A stretch of DNA of 64,000 nt from Methanococcoides alaskense (GCF_031454185.1 NZ_JAVDQI010000011.1:1-64000); one strand, 5' to 3'; counted from the first letter of the stretch, positions 47,806 through 57,270 are shown. Numbers and translations: made by a program. Notes: a model not told the origin generated them from the sequence alone.

Positions 47806-48503
47806 TAAGCACTATCCTTCCTTTTATCACGGATATATTTATCTCTTTCACACTTGGATTACTGACGCCACTTACAGCAGTTTGCGTCTTACCATTATAC
47901 CCTGCATTTCTGGCATACCTTTCCAACCAGATGTCAGGGAAAGAGAAAAATGAGAAGCTACCGATCATCTTCGGACTAATAATCAGTGCTGGAGTTATCC
48001 TTTTTATGGCACTCCTGGGAATATTGTTCACCACAATATTGCAAGTCTCACTTACAAAGGTCATCGGAATAATCTCACCGATCGCATTTGGCATACTGTT
48101 CATCATCAGTATATTATTGATACTTGATTTTGATATAGGTAAATTTTTGCCAAGAACCAACATTTCAAACAACAGAAGCCCAATCATAACAGCTTTTTTA
48201 TACGGATTCTTTTTCGGGGCCATCGTAGTCCCATGCAATCCTGCATTCATTGCAGCCCTGTTTGCTAAATCCCTCACAAGTACGGGCTTCCTAGAGAATT
48301 TCCTGAACTTCATTGCCTTTGGAATTGGATTGAGCTTTCCATTACTGGTCTTCTCTGCAATATCAACAACAAAGAGCAAGAGGCTCATCAGATTCCTCGT
48401 AACCAACAAAAGAAAGATAAACCTGTCGGCAGGCATCATGATGTTTGTCATATCCGTGTATTACCTTGTATTTGTATTCAGAGTACTGGAGAAATTACTA
48501 TGA
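47799..48503 (+). CDS. ccdA: CcdA/DsbD-like membrane electron carrier
   Basis: This 234-residue protein has six transmembrane helices in the CcdA pattern. The redox Cys are in TAVCVLPLYPAFLAYLS (helix 1) and VVPCNPAFIAALFAKS (helix 4), each before a Pro, as in the family. It moves electrons from cytoplasmic thioredoxin to the outer thiol protein encoded immediately upstream, whose gene it overlaps by 7 bases. It also overlaps DUF3179 by 4 bases. Confidence 0.9.
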   Translation: MLISTILPFITDIFISFTLGLLTPLTAVCVLPLYPAFLAYLSNQMSGKEKNEKLPIIFGLIISAGVILFMALLGILFTTILQVSLTKVIGIISPIAFGILFIISILLILDFDIGKFLPRTNISNNRSPIITAFLYGFFFGAIVVPCNPAFIAALFAKSLTSTGFLENFLNFIAFGIGLSFPLLVFSAISTTKSKRLIRFLVTNKRKINLSAGIMMFVISVYYLVFVFRVLEKLL

Positions 48504-49606
48504 ACACCTTAAAAAAGATAGCAGTATATTCATGCATACTTTTCCTGATCCTGCCGTTAGTAGCAGTTGCTGAAGAGGAAACTGCCGGGTCGATCGAAAA
48601 GCTGCCCGAACTTATTAAGATGGAAGAAGAAACAGGTATAATGGTCACAGAACTGGGAGTGAAATATATTGTAGATCCAAATAAGATCACATCAGGAGGT
48701 CCACCCATGGACGGGATACCCTCTATCGATGAACCTGAGTATGTAACTGTTGATGAAGCTGATAGATGGATACAGGACAATGAGCTGGTTCTGGCACTCA
48801 TCTACAACGACACTAAAAGAGTGTACCCCCTTCAAGTGATGGTCTGGCACGAAATTGTCAATGATCACATAAATGGTGAGCCGATCCTCATAACATACTG
48901 CCCACTTTGCGGATCAGGCATCGCCTATGAAAGAACGATCAACGGAGAAGAAGTTGAATTTGGAACCTCAGGAAAGCTATACAATTCAAACCTTGTGATG
49001 TATGATAGAAATACAAATTCATACTGGACACAAATAGGTGGGCAAGCGATTGTCGGAGAGCTTACAGGAATGGAACTGAAAGCAATTTCCATAGAAACGG
49101 TTGTCTGGAGGGACTGGAAAGTAGCACATCCAGATTCAGAAGTCCTCTCACAGGATACAGGGTTCGACAGACCATATGGTACTGACCCATATGGCAATTA
49201 TTACGAGAACAGTTTTGTGCTATTCCCAGTGGAGAACAGTGATGACACGATCCACCCCAAAACTGTCATTTTCGGCATCGAAGTGAATGGAACTTATCAA
49301 GCATATCGTGAAGAAGACCTTATCAATTCCGGCACCATAAATGACACCGTCAATGACATTGATATCTTTGTTGAAAGAGATGAAGCAGGAATTGTCAGAA
49401 TAACTGACCTGAAAACCGGTGACGAAATTATAAAAGAAAGGGATTTCTGGTTTGCATGGTATGCATTCCATCCGGAAACAACAATATACCTTCCAGAAGG
49501 TTTTGAACCTGAACTTCCAGAAGAAGAAAAAAGCACACCTCTTGGAATTGTGGCGCCGGTAGCTGCAATATTATTTGCATTGGCAGCCAGCAGGAAAAGA
49601 AACTGA
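48500..49606 (+). CDS. DUF3179-domain surface protein
   Basis: This 368-residue protein has a signal peptide (residues about 1-24, LFLILPLVAVAEE), a DUF3179 core (about 90-340) with ITYCPLCGSGIAYER (CxxC), FGTSGKLYNSNLVMYDR and the WFAWYAFHPET end, then a C-terminal helix LGIVAPVAAILFALAASRKRN that may anchor it. The CPLC pair is a likely substrate for the TlpA/CcdA pair, with which it is coupled (4-base overlap). The family's reaction is unknown. Confidence 0.88.
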   Translation: MNTLKKIAVYSCILFLILPLVAVAEEETAGSIEKLPELIKMEEETGIMVTELGVKYIVDPNKITSGGPPMDGIPSIDEPEYVTVDEADRWIQDNELVLALIYNDTKRVYPLQVMVWHEIVNDHINGEPILITYCPLCGSGIAYERTINGEEVEFGTSGKLYNSNLVMYDRNTNSYWTQIGGQAIVGELTGMELKAISIETVVWRDWKVAHPDSEVLSQDTGFDRPYGTDPYGNYYENSFVLFPVENSDDTIHPKTVIFGIEVNGTYQAYREEDLINSGTINDTVNDIDIFVERDEAGIVRITDLKTGDEIIKERDFWFAWYAFHPETTIYLPEGFEPELPEEEKSTPLGIVAPVAAILFALAASRKRN

Positions 49607-49644
49607 TGAAGGGATAAAACTTCTCGAACAGGGAAAATAGATTA

Positions 49645-50181
49645 ATGAATATGTCGAAAAAGGTGCCTATGGACACCAAAGAGCTTCTTGCATCCCTGGA
49701 AAAGGATGCAAGGAGACTATCTAACAATGACATTATGAAAGCACGTTCATTCATGCTCAATTACGTTAAGTTCCTACCAGAGAAATATAAAAAGGCCTAT
49801 TCAACGGAATTATTTAGTTATTACTATGAGACTTTTATGGAAATAAAGGGCTTAAGATCGAATCCTGCGAGAGAAGAGATAGATGCTGAAACATACAAAG
49901 AACTTATCAAAAATTACGAGCAGCAAGTTAGTGAGGATCCTCTCGAAGCTTACTTTCAGAGATTTATGAATGTAGTAACACCATACCTCATATTCATCGC
50001 AAAAAAACCGTTACACCCCGTAGGTATGATCTTGCCGGGAGGAATGACAATAATGGAACTGAACGGTGAATATTATTGCCCTATCAAAAACAAGCAAAAG
50101 GAAGTTGACATTGCCCTTTGCAAATATTGCATTTGCAAGGACAACGAAGAAGTTGCAAAAACAGATGGAGATATGTGGTAA
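49645..50181 (+). CDS. DUF2115 (UPF0305) family protein
   Basis: This 178-residue protein is mostly helical with a C-terminal Cys patch: MTIMELNGEYYCPIKNKQK then ALCKYCICKD, four Cys likely to bind a metal or Fe-S cluster. It matches the methanogen-restricted UPF0305 group. It lies 38 bases after the DUF3179 gene on the same strand and may be co-transcribed. Several ATGs begin the frame (49645, 49651); the first is kept. Confidence 0.8.
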   Translation: MNMSKKVPMDTKELLASLEKDARRLSNNDIMKARSFMLNYVKFLPEKYKKAYSTELFSYYYETFMEIKGLRSNPAREEIDAETYKELIKNYEQQVSEDPLEAYFQRFMNVVTPYLIFIAKKPLHPVGMILPGGMTIMELNGEYYCPIKNKQKEVDIALCKYCICKDNEEVAKTDGDMW

Positions 50182-50186
50182 AAGCT

Positions 50187-50366
50187 TTAGATATTAGCTC
50201 CATCCAATAAACGTTTGAAATATCCGGTAGTTTTCCCGGAACTATCGAGTTGACCATCAAACTTGATTAACTCCCAGCCATCAATACCAAGTGAATTTAG
50301 ATCTTCCTTGGTAGTGTCGATCTTTTCCATTCGAATCATCTTAATATCATATTCCCAGCAAGCCAT
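50187..50366 (-). CDS. Small DUF4177-like protein
   Basis: This 59-residue protein begins MACWEYDIKMIRMEKIDTT; the middle is DLNSLGIDGWELIKFD and the end YFKRLLDGANI. The W-E-Y start, L-N-x-L-G-x-x-G-W-E-L middle and F-K-R end fit the DUF4177 fold, usually about 60 residues. GAGGTAAAAC precedes the ATG at 50364-50366. It converges with DUF2115, with five bases between the stops. Function is unknown. Confidence 0.65.
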   Translation of the reverse strand: MACWEYDIKMIRMEKIDTTKEDLNSLGIDGWELIKFDGQLDSSGKTTGYFKRLLDGANI

Positions 50367-50487
50367 ATGTTTTACCTCTTATTTTAGGAGTATTGGTTAC
50401 AATAAAAAGACTGCTTTGATGCTATATAACAGTTTTTAAAAATTAGATTTACCTATAACACAAGTAAATTTGATTATGGTGGGTAAA

Positions 50488-52698
50488 TCACTTCAAATAA
50501 GGCATGGACGATTCCCCAATATGAATAGGTTCTATCGGCAAGCTGAACGAAAACTTGCTACCCTTGCCAACCTCAGATTCAACCCAGACTCTCCCCTCAT
50601 GAAGCATAACAAAACACTTGACAAGAGCAAGACCGAGTCCTGTCCCTTTTTCCACTTTTGTTTCGAATTTCTCAACTTGTGAAAAAGGGTCAAAGATAGA
50701 AGAGAGGTAATCAGGTGCAATACCTTTGCCAGTATCTTCAACACTGAAATGACCCTCATCCCCAATAATTGAACCACTAATTGTTATAGAACCGCCTTCT
50801 GAAGTGAATTTTACAGCATTGCTGAGTAGATTATAAAGTATCTGCTTGAACTTTGTAATATCAGCAAATATCCACCTCACATCCTCATCAACAGAAAAGT
50901 TAAGTTTAAGGTCCTTTTTGAGGATCAGGGGCATCAAAGAATAACAGACTTCATCAATTGCATCCAGAGAATTGAATTCTTCGATAAAAAGTTCCATCTT
51001 TCCTGCTTCTATTTTTGAAAGGTCCAGAATATCATTTATAAGATTAAGAAGATGAGTGCCGCTTGAAGAAATGTTCTTAACATACCGTTCTTGCTTTTCA
51101 TTAAGCTCACCAAAATTCTTACCCGCAAGCATTTCTGAGAACCCGATGACCGCATTTAGCGGAGTTCTTAACTCATGACTCATATTCGCAAGGAACTTGC
51201 TCTTGGAAAGATTTGCAGCTTCAGCCTCTGCTTTTTCAAGAAGTATTTTTTCAGTTTCCTTTCGATCAGTAATATCCCGAATGATTGCCAGCACCTCATC
51301 TTCCCCGGTGGCAACAAAACGAGATTCATAATAACGAACGCCGTCATCCAGATCCATTTGATAATTAAATATCTCGATATTATCATCCTTCAACGCTTTT
51401 TTAATGTTCACAATTGAAGGAGTTGAAATGTGTTGTGGAAAAATATCGGAAATATTCTTTCCAATAAAATCACTAGCAGGAAAAATAAGAGAACCCTCAG
51501 AAGGTTTATTGTAATCTACAAACGTTCCATCACCACTGAACTTGAACATGAGATCAGGAATAGAATTTAGTATTGACCGATTTCTCCCCTCACTTTTATA
51601 GAGATCATCTTCTGCTTTTCTACGCTTTACCATCCTCCACATACCATCCATTAACAGGGTTAGTTGACGAACATCTGATTCAACATATGGCATTTCCTTA
51701 TTGCCTACACCTGCAACAGCCACTATCTTGTCACCATCGAACACAGGAATATCCATATGGCGCAGGATCTTTAAGTGTTCCCCAAGATAGCCTTTTTTGA
51801 GAGGATCAAGTGCTGCATGATCATTAGTAATGACCGGCCTTTCCTGCCTAACGGCCTCAACCCAAAAACCAGCAGACTCAAGAGGATAGTCCGGAACATC
51901 ATCTTTGACAATACATTCATCCACAGTAACCTGAGTTCGAGAATGCATAGAAAGCAATGTTCCATCATCATTTAAAATTGCCAGATAACCGATCTTACTA
52001 TTCGTAAGGGCAATACTTTCTTCACGTACAAAATCGGTTATATCTTCAAAAGTGGTATCGTACATCTGGTTAAGCTTTAAAAGAGCTTCAAGTCGTTTTT
52101 CATCAAGTAGAAGAGCTTCTTCAGCCCTTACAAGCTGCAGGTTTTGTAAACCAATATCCGTAAGAAAGGAAGCAAGCTTGATATAATAATCTATAATGTG
52201 AGTAACTTTATCTTTACTAAGGACAGGAACCTTATCAAGAGCTTTAAGATATTCATCCACGTCAAAACCAACTTCATTTGCCTGCTTTATAAAAAAATCA
52301 GGGTCTGGTTTTTCGTAAACGAATTGACCAAGAAAAATATTTGCAAGATGCTTTCCCTCAACGTGAATCGGAATACCAATATCGATCATTCCATTCCCAC
52401 AGATATATTCCATATATCCTTTGTCCTTTGCAGAACTATTCTCAAAGAATTCAATAAAATGTTTATCACTTTCCCTGCAACGTTTCTCAGTAACAGGATC
52501 TAAACGATGGAATTTTACACAAATATCCTGCCATCCAACAGCAATCAGGATATTACCTTCCATATCAACGATCCCACAGGGAATGTTAGTTGCAGCGTAA
52601 AAACTTTCCATAAGGTACTGTAACTTGCAAGTATCAACAAGATCAACGAAATTGTAGTTTATTTCAGTAGTTGGACCTGACGAAAACATATTGATCAA
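50488..52698 (-). CDS. PocR-GAF-PAS histidine kinase
   Basis: This 736-residue soluble kinase has a PocR-type sensory domain (about 15-180; CKLQYLMESFYAATNIPCGI, then CRESDKHFIEF), which in relatives binds small hydrocarbon derivatives. GAF (about 200-365), PAS (about 375-490), HisKA with NMSHELRTPLNAVIGFSEML (His near 507) and HATPase with NLLSNAVKFTSEGG, EDTGKGIAPDY and GTGLGLALVKC follow. The start is either TTG at 52698 or ATG nine bases on. A methylotroph could use PocR to sense a carbon source; that is inference. Confidence 0.88.
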   Translation of the reverse strand: MINMFSSGPTTEINYNFVDLVDTCKLQYLMESFYAATNIPCGIVDMEGNILIAVGWQDICVKFHRLDPVTEKRCRESDKHFIEFFENSSAKDKGYMEYICGNGMIDIGIPIHVEGKHLANIFLGQFVYEKPDPDFFIKQANEVGFDVDEYLKALDKVPVLSKDKVTHIIDYYIKLASFLTDIGLQNLQLVRAEEALLLDEKRLEALLKLNQMYDTTFEDITDFVREESIALTNSKIGYLAILNDDGTLLSMHSRTQVTVDECIVKDDVPDYPLESAGFWVEAVRQERPVITNDHAALDPLKKGYLGEHLKILRHMDIPVFDGDKIVAVAGVGNKEMPYVESDVRQLTLLMDGMWRMVKRRKAEDDLYKSEGRNRSILNSIPDLMFKFSGDGTFVDYNKPSEGSLIFPASDFIGKNISDIFPQHISTPSIVNIKKALKDDNIEIFNYQMDLDDGVRYYESRFVATGEDEVLAIIRDITDRKETEKILLEKAEAEAANLSKSKFLANMSHELRTPLNAVIGFSEMLAGKNFGELNEKQERYVKNISSSGTHLLNLINDILDLSKIEAGKMELFIEEFNSLDAIDEVCYSLMPLILKKDLKLNFSVDEDVRWIFADITKFKQILYNLLSNAVKFTSEGGSITISGSIIGDEGHFSVEDTGKGIAPDYLSSIFDPFSQVEKFETKVEKGTGLGLALVKCFVMLHEGRVWVESEVGKGSKFSFSLPIEPIHIGESSMPYLK

Positions 52699-53013
52699 AG
52701 TATGAACCCCCGCTTTTATTTAAAATGTTGTATATTGTCAATTCATTGAATTTATTATAGTTCCACTCGAACTCCTTAAGTTATAATTTGTCTATTATTG
52801 ATTAAAAAGCTTTATGAGATTAAGCAAATAATACAATACAAAATTGTCATCCAATGCCTATATTCTGGCATTACAGAATATTTTAATACATTTGAAAATA
52901 TTGGGAAAGTAGAGATAATAGAAGCTTTCAGCCATATACCTTACGAGAAGTTGAACATGCTTGAAATATAAGAACAAAAAATTTACAATAACTCATTACT
53001 GACAGGAAAACTA
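52699..53013. other. Intergenic region without a gene
   Basis: An AT-rich spacer. It holds the promoter region of the PocR kinase and a few short inverted bits; I see no gene or repeat to support. Confidence 0.3.
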
Positions 53014-53334
53014 TCATTGAGGTCCCAAGACCTTAAGTCCCATTATCCCAATGGCTATCAATGATATGCAGACCAGCCTGACGATATCCATGGATTCATT
53101 GAAAAGGAAGATGCCCAGCAAAGTCGTACCGAGGATACCGATTCCGGTCCAAACAGCATATCCGGCACCCACAGGGATAACACGCAGTGCTTTTTCCAGA
53201 AAAGACATGCTGATCACAAGAAAGACCAGAGTAAAGAGAGTAGGGTAGATCTTCGTAAATCCTTCACTTTATTTCATGCTGATCGCCCAACCAGTCTCAA
53301 AGATCCCTGCTATTAAAAGATATATACATTCCAT
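53014..53334 (-). pseudogene. Small multidrug resistance (SMR/SugE-like) transporter with an in-frame TAA
   Basis: A 106-codon frame from ATG 53334 has four transmembrane helices and SMR marks: the family Glu in LLIAGIFETGWAISMK, then SEGFTKIYPTLFTLVF, IPVGAGYAVWTGIGILGTTL and a C-terminal GLKVLGP. TAA at 53269-53271 (codon 22) stops it, right where homologues usually have Tyr (TAT to TAA). Translation could restart at an internal Met and lose helix 1. It serves as a control: ordinary nonsense decay happens here with TAA as well. Confidence 0.8.
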
Positions 53335-53358
53335 GAAAGAGCATTGAATTGGATATAT

Positions 53359-53907
53359 TTAAAGCAATTGATTTAGATCATCTTTTCTGATAACGAACTG
53401 CATATGAGGTTCATCGAAAAATTCAATGTCAACAATACCATTGTTCACCATCCCCAGTTTTAGTGCAAGCTTTTCAGATGCTATATTGTCAGGATGAGAA
53501 TAAGCGGTCATCATTCCTAACCCCAGTACAGAAAAAGCATATTCAAGGAGCTTTTTGGTAACTTCAATACCATATCCCTTTTTCCAGTACTCAGGAAGGA
53601 ACATCCAGAACATCTGATATCCTGAACATTTCCAATCCGGACCAAAGCCGACAGAACCAATGAAATTTCCATCGGCTTTACGCTCAACTGCCAGAGCATA
53701 TATCTGCTCTTCATTATCGTAATTTACAATAGTCTTATCGAGCAGCTCTTTAGTACCTTCGAAGGTCTTTTGATCAGCAGTGAAAAGAAGATATTTAGTA
53801 GCTTCCCCATCAGACATGAAAACATAGAAGCCATCAAGATCATCTCCTTTGAAAGGACGGATGAGCGTTCTTTCGGTTTCAAGTACTTCAGGCACTTTTA
53901 AAGACAT
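53359..53907 (-). CDS. GNAT acetyltransferase (RimJ/RimL type)
   Basis: This 182-residue protein opens with LETERTLIRPFKGDDLDGFY, typical of RimL-like N-acetyltransferases. The acetyl-CoA region is FLPEYWKKGYGIEVTKKLLEYAF (with the G-Y-G loop), and the end is AYSHPDNIASEKLALKLGM, the S-x-x-v-x-e-K-x-G-m block. Substrate is unknown. A 3' fragment of this gene is repeated at 54835-54925 as part of a tandem duplication. Confidence 0.87.
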   Translation of the reverse strand: MSLKVPEVLETERTLIRPFKGDDLDGFYVFMSDGEATKYLLFTADQKTFEGTKELLDKTIVNYDNEEQIYALAVERKADGNFIGSVGFGPDWKCSGYQMFWMFLPEYWKKGYGIEVTKKLLEYAFSVLGLGMMTAYSHPDNIASEKLALKLGMVNNGIVDIEFFDEPHMQFVIRKDDLNQLL

Positions 53908-54073
53908 AAACGACCATAGTCCGTCAAATAAATAACAATAACGGTCTTAGCCAAATTGATAAAAATTATCTTTACGACCAGTTGAATGGTCAGCAAAGGA
54001 AAGAAAAATATTTGGTATATCAAAAGAGGAAGGAAGAGAAAAACACTTTACTGTTCTTATCCCCACTTCACGA

Positions 54074-54679
54074 TCAATAGACACTGCTTTTTAGAGAGGC
54101 AGCTGCAAGAGTACTGGTGTATTCCAGGGACTTCAGGTTGAACCCCAGAAGGAAAGAACCAATGTAGGCCGAATTACCATCCTGAGAAAGAGATCGTATG
54201 TATTTATCCGACGCTACTGAAGGAGAAGCAATAATTGCCCCAGAAATGCCATAGACCGCCTCAATGGAGAGGAAAGGATGTGCATTGATGACCATATCTA
54301 TAGGATCGGTTGAGGACCTTATATTCAGAAACTCTTTGTTGAGTATTACAATATTACCTAAGACGCGATATTTGGGATCGTCCAGGTACCCCTGAAGTTC
54401 CACAGGATCAAGCACATCTTTACCGATGAGTTTGCCACCGTGCATCAATTTAACATTATTTTTAGGCCACTGAAACTCACTGTTGGTCAAAAAACATAGC
54501 ATCAAATCACAGCCAAGAACTTGACGGATCCCAACGTTGCTCTTTTTACCACACAGAACTAGTCCTTTTTGTTCATCCTCTTTTTCAAGCTTGAGTATCT
54601 TCTTCCGGTCAGTTTCGTCAAGGAACAGAACTGAACTGATCCCTTTTGAAGAGAGAAGTTCCGTTCGGACCCCATCCAT
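54074..54679 (-). CDS. Unrecognised 201-residue protein, duplicate 1
   Basis: This 201-residue soluble protein belongs to a pair with 55061-55666 (same length, long identical stretches such as TELLSSKGI, VLFLDETDRKKI and LSSTDP-like blocks). The N-terminal half has VLFLDETDRKKI and a central GNIVILNKEFL strand; the C-terminus is helical, with GSFLLGFNLKSLEY. I do not recognise a family, membrane segment or catalytic motif. Retention of both open frames after duplication suggests both are used. Confidence 0.65.
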   Translation of the reverse strand: MDGVRTELLSSKGISSVLFLDETDRKKILKLEKEDEQKGLVLCGKKSNVGIRQVLGCDLMLCFLTNSEFQWPKNNVKLMHGGKLIGKDVLDPVELQGYLDDPKYRVLGNIVILNKEFLNIRSSTDPIDMVINAHPFLSIEAVYGISGAIIASPSVASDKYIRSLSQDGNSAYIGSFLLGFNLKSLEYTSTLAAASLKSSVY

Positions 54680-54818
54680 AATATCTTCGTTTGTAATTTA
54701 ATAACCCCCCACTAATGTTAACTGATCGATCAAGATCAATTAATCAATGTATATTGTTATAATTCAATGTTACTTAAGTATTATTGAAATACTTTTGATA
54801 CTGATACAAAAAAGTAGG

Positions 54819-54831
54819 TTTCTACAGAGCC
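54819..54831. repeat. Solo MITE-type end at the duplication junction
   Basis: TTTCTACAGAGCC is identical to the right end of the 1906-2037 element. It sits exactly where the second copy of the duplicated unit begins, so the element or its recombination probably made the duplication. Confidence 0.55.
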
Positions 54832-54834
54832 TGA

Positions 54835-54925
54835 TCAAGATAATCTTTTCTGATACCGAACTGTACAATGGTTCATCGAAAAATTCAATACCAACAATAC
54901 CATTGTTGACCTCCACAGTTTTAGT
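54835..54925 (-). pseudogene. GNAT 3'-end fragment in the duplicated unit
   Basis: The minus strand encodes VNNGIVGIEFFDEP..., matching VNNGIVDIEFFDEPHM of the acetyltransferase at 53359-53907. After this the sequence jumps to the region upstream of that gene (AATGGTCAGCAAAG shared with 53985-53998), so the middle of the acetyltransferase was deleted in the copy. 54680-55060 otherwise has no gene. Confidence 0.7.
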
Positions 54926-55060
54926 AACGGCATAACCCAAATTAATAAAATATTATCTTTACGATCACTTGAATGGTCAGCAAAGTAAATAGAAATATTG
55001 AGAATGTTAAAGGAGGTGGGAAAGCATCCCCAATTTCCTATTATTTCCTTCACTTTTTGA

Positions 55061-55666
55061 TCAATAAACACTGCTTTTTAGAGGAGCAGCTACTAAATTG
55101 CTGGCATATTCCAAGGGCTTTAGGTTGAACCCAAGAAGGAAAGAACCAACATGCACCATTTTGTCCTCTTGAGAAAGAGATCGCATATATCCATCCGATG
55201 CTCTTGAAGGTGAAGCGATCAGTGCCCCGGAAATCCCGGAAACCACTTCAATGGAAGGGAAAGGGTGTGCATTAATGACCATATATATCGGATCAGTTGA
55301 AGACTTGCCCTTTAAGAACTCCTCATAAAGTATTACGATATTACCCAAAACACAATATTTATGATCGTCATGATACTCCTGAAGATCCAGAGGATCACAC
55401 ACATCTTCACCGATGAGCTTGTCACCGTGCATCACTTTGATATGATTTGTGGGCCACTGAAACTCATTGTTGGTCAAAAAACCCATCATCACATCACAGT
55501 CAAGAACCTGACGTATTCCAACGTTGTTCTTTTTACCGCATACTATTGATCCATTTAGTTCATCCTCTCTTTCAGATTCGATTATCTTCTTTCGGTCAGT
55601 TTCGTCAAGGAACAAAACTGAACCAATTCCTTTTGAAGAGAGAAGTTCTGTTCTAATCTCATCCAT
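55061..55666 (-). CDS. Unrecognised 201-residue protein, duplicate 2
   Basis: Same length and fold as 54074-54679, with clear divergence spread along the gene (for example DCDVMMGFLTNNEFQWP against GCDLMLCFLTNSEFQWP). The start MDEIRTELLSSKGIGSVLFL is well aligned, so both begin alike. No function can be assigned. It is followed by the AT-rich start of the second duplicated unit. The divergence pattern suggests an old duplication under constraint. Confidence 0.65.
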   Translation of the reverse strand: MDEIRTELLSSKGIGSVLFLDETDRKKIIESEREDELNGSIVCGKKNNVGIRQVLDCDVMMGFLTNNEFQWPTNHIKVMHGDKLIGEDVCDPLDLQEYHDDHKYCVLGNIVILYEEFLKGKSSTDPIYMVINAHPFPSIEVVSGISGALIASPSRASDGYMRSLSQEDKMVHVGSFLLGFNLKPLEYASNLVAAPLKSSVY

Positions 55667-55922
55667 GATATCATTGTTTGAAATTTAATAACCTCCATTA
55701 GTTTTAACTGTTCGACCTATATCATCTAAATCAACATAACTTGACATAAATCAATATAACTTGACATGACTCAATATTATTTAAGTTTTATTGAGCTACT
55801 TTTGATACAGAGCCAAAATAACAGCAATTATCTGGTAAAAAATAGATTCAGCTAGCATAAATAATAAAGAAGATAAAAAAGGTGATATTACCCTGGACTA
55901 TACAAACGCCAGATCGTGTTTT

Positions 55923-57083
55923 TTATGTATAAGGAATAGTAAAATTAAAAGTACTTCCCTTATCAGGTTCAGATTCAACCCAGATAGTGCCTCCATGCAA
56001 TTCAACTATCTTCTTAACGATCGGCAACCTCAATCCAGTCCCCCGATATTTTTGCACGTGGAACTTTCTAACTTTTAGGAAAGGCTGAAAAATGTTGTCT
56101 AGCTCGTCTTCTGGTATTCCGACACCTGTATATTGGATAGTAATATGCAATTCACTTTCATTAACAGTAGCATAACATCTTATCGTTCCATTATCAGATG
56201 CAAATTTAATAGCATCATTCATAAGATCATACAGGATCTCTTTGAACTTGATCCGATCAGCTTTTATGCTTCCAACATCAGATCCTACATTGCATTCTAA
56301 AATAATACCCTTTTCCGACGCAAGAGGATCTAGCAGAACTTTTACATCCTGAATAGTTTCTGATACATCAACATCCTCGATCCGAAGTTGCAATTTGCCA
56401 GATTCGATTTTTAAAAGTTCCAATAAACCATTAATAGCTTCCAGTAACTCATTTCCACTTGTAGAAACATTGCTCAGATATTTTAATTGCTTTTCATTAA
56501 GCAAGCCGAATTGTTCAGTTAGCAGTACATCAGAGAAGCCTATGATCGAATTAAGGGGTGTGCGTAGCTCATGGCTCATGCTCGCAAGGAAATCACTTTT
56601 TGCTTGACTGACATTTTCGGACTCTATTTTTGCTTCAATGAGTGCCTTTTTAATTAGTTCATTCTCATATGCCTGTGAAGTAACTAAAAGATCAGTTTCA
56701 ATGATTTCCTTAAACTCAAACATTAATTCGCGAGAAGAATTGGACAAAGAGTTATCGTTATTATACAAGACACAAATTGTACCAAATCTTTCACCATTTG
56801 GCCATTTGATCGGAAAACCAAAATAAAACTTCAGCCCTAGCTCAATATCAAGATCATGGTCCCACCCAGGATCAACTCGCTCCCCCGCTTTGTATGGATT
56901 ACCTTTTGTTTTGCTCGATACAAACACTTCGAGATGGTTAGGCTTCGCCTTCATGATGAGACCAGCAGGAACGTGTAAGGTCTGAGCCATCAGATCCACG
57001 ATTCTTTGCCATTTAGCAACTGTTTCCTCACTAATTTTGACATCATCAATATAAGAAGATGTAACTATTCTAACCAACCCCAT
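55923..57083 (-). CDS. GAF histidine kinase with degenerate ATP-binding boxes
   Basis: This 386-residue protein has a GAF sensor (about 15-150; VPAGLIMKAKPNHLEVFVSS, GFPIKWPNGERFGTICVLY) and HisKA with SMSHELRTPLNSIIGFSDVL (His near 169). The HATPase has changed boxes: N-box LMNDAIKFAS with Asp where the metal-binding Asn is expected, G1 QYTGVGIPED with Tyr for Asp, and G2 RGTGLRLPIVKK with Arg and Pro for Gly and Ala. It may be a weak kinase or a pseudokinase that binds a partner. The other four kinases here keep consensus boxes. Confidence 0.8.
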   Translation of the reverse strand: MGLVRIVTSSYIDDVKISEETVAKWQRIVDLMAQTLHVPAGLIMKAKPNHLEVFVSSKTKGNPYKAGERVDPGWDHDLDIELGLKFYFGFPIKWPNGERFGTICVLYNNDNSLSNSSRELMFEFKEIIETDLLVTSQAYENELIKKALIEAKIESENVSQAKSDFLASMSHELRTPLNSIIGFSDVLLTEQFGLLNEKQLKYLSNVSTSGNELLEAINGLLELLKIESGKLQLRIEDVDVSETIQDVKVLLDPLASEKGIILECNVGSDVGSIKADRIKFKEILYDLMNDAIKFASDNGTIRCYATVNESELHITIQYTGVGIPEDELDNIFQPFLKVRKFHVQKYRGTGLRLPIVKKIVELHGGTIWVESEPDKGSTFNFTIPYT

Positions 57084-57270
57084 AGAATATTAGGGAGTCA
57101 GTTTCTTAAATAGATATCATACTAAAAATAGGATATATGTGATATAATTTATTTGAACTATAGGTTAAACAATATTTAGAGACGAACATCTCAATATGTT
57201 CATCCCCGGGTTAATATGTAGCAGTTCACGATTAGAGAAAAAATAAAAAGTGAATGATTCAGCTCGAAGT

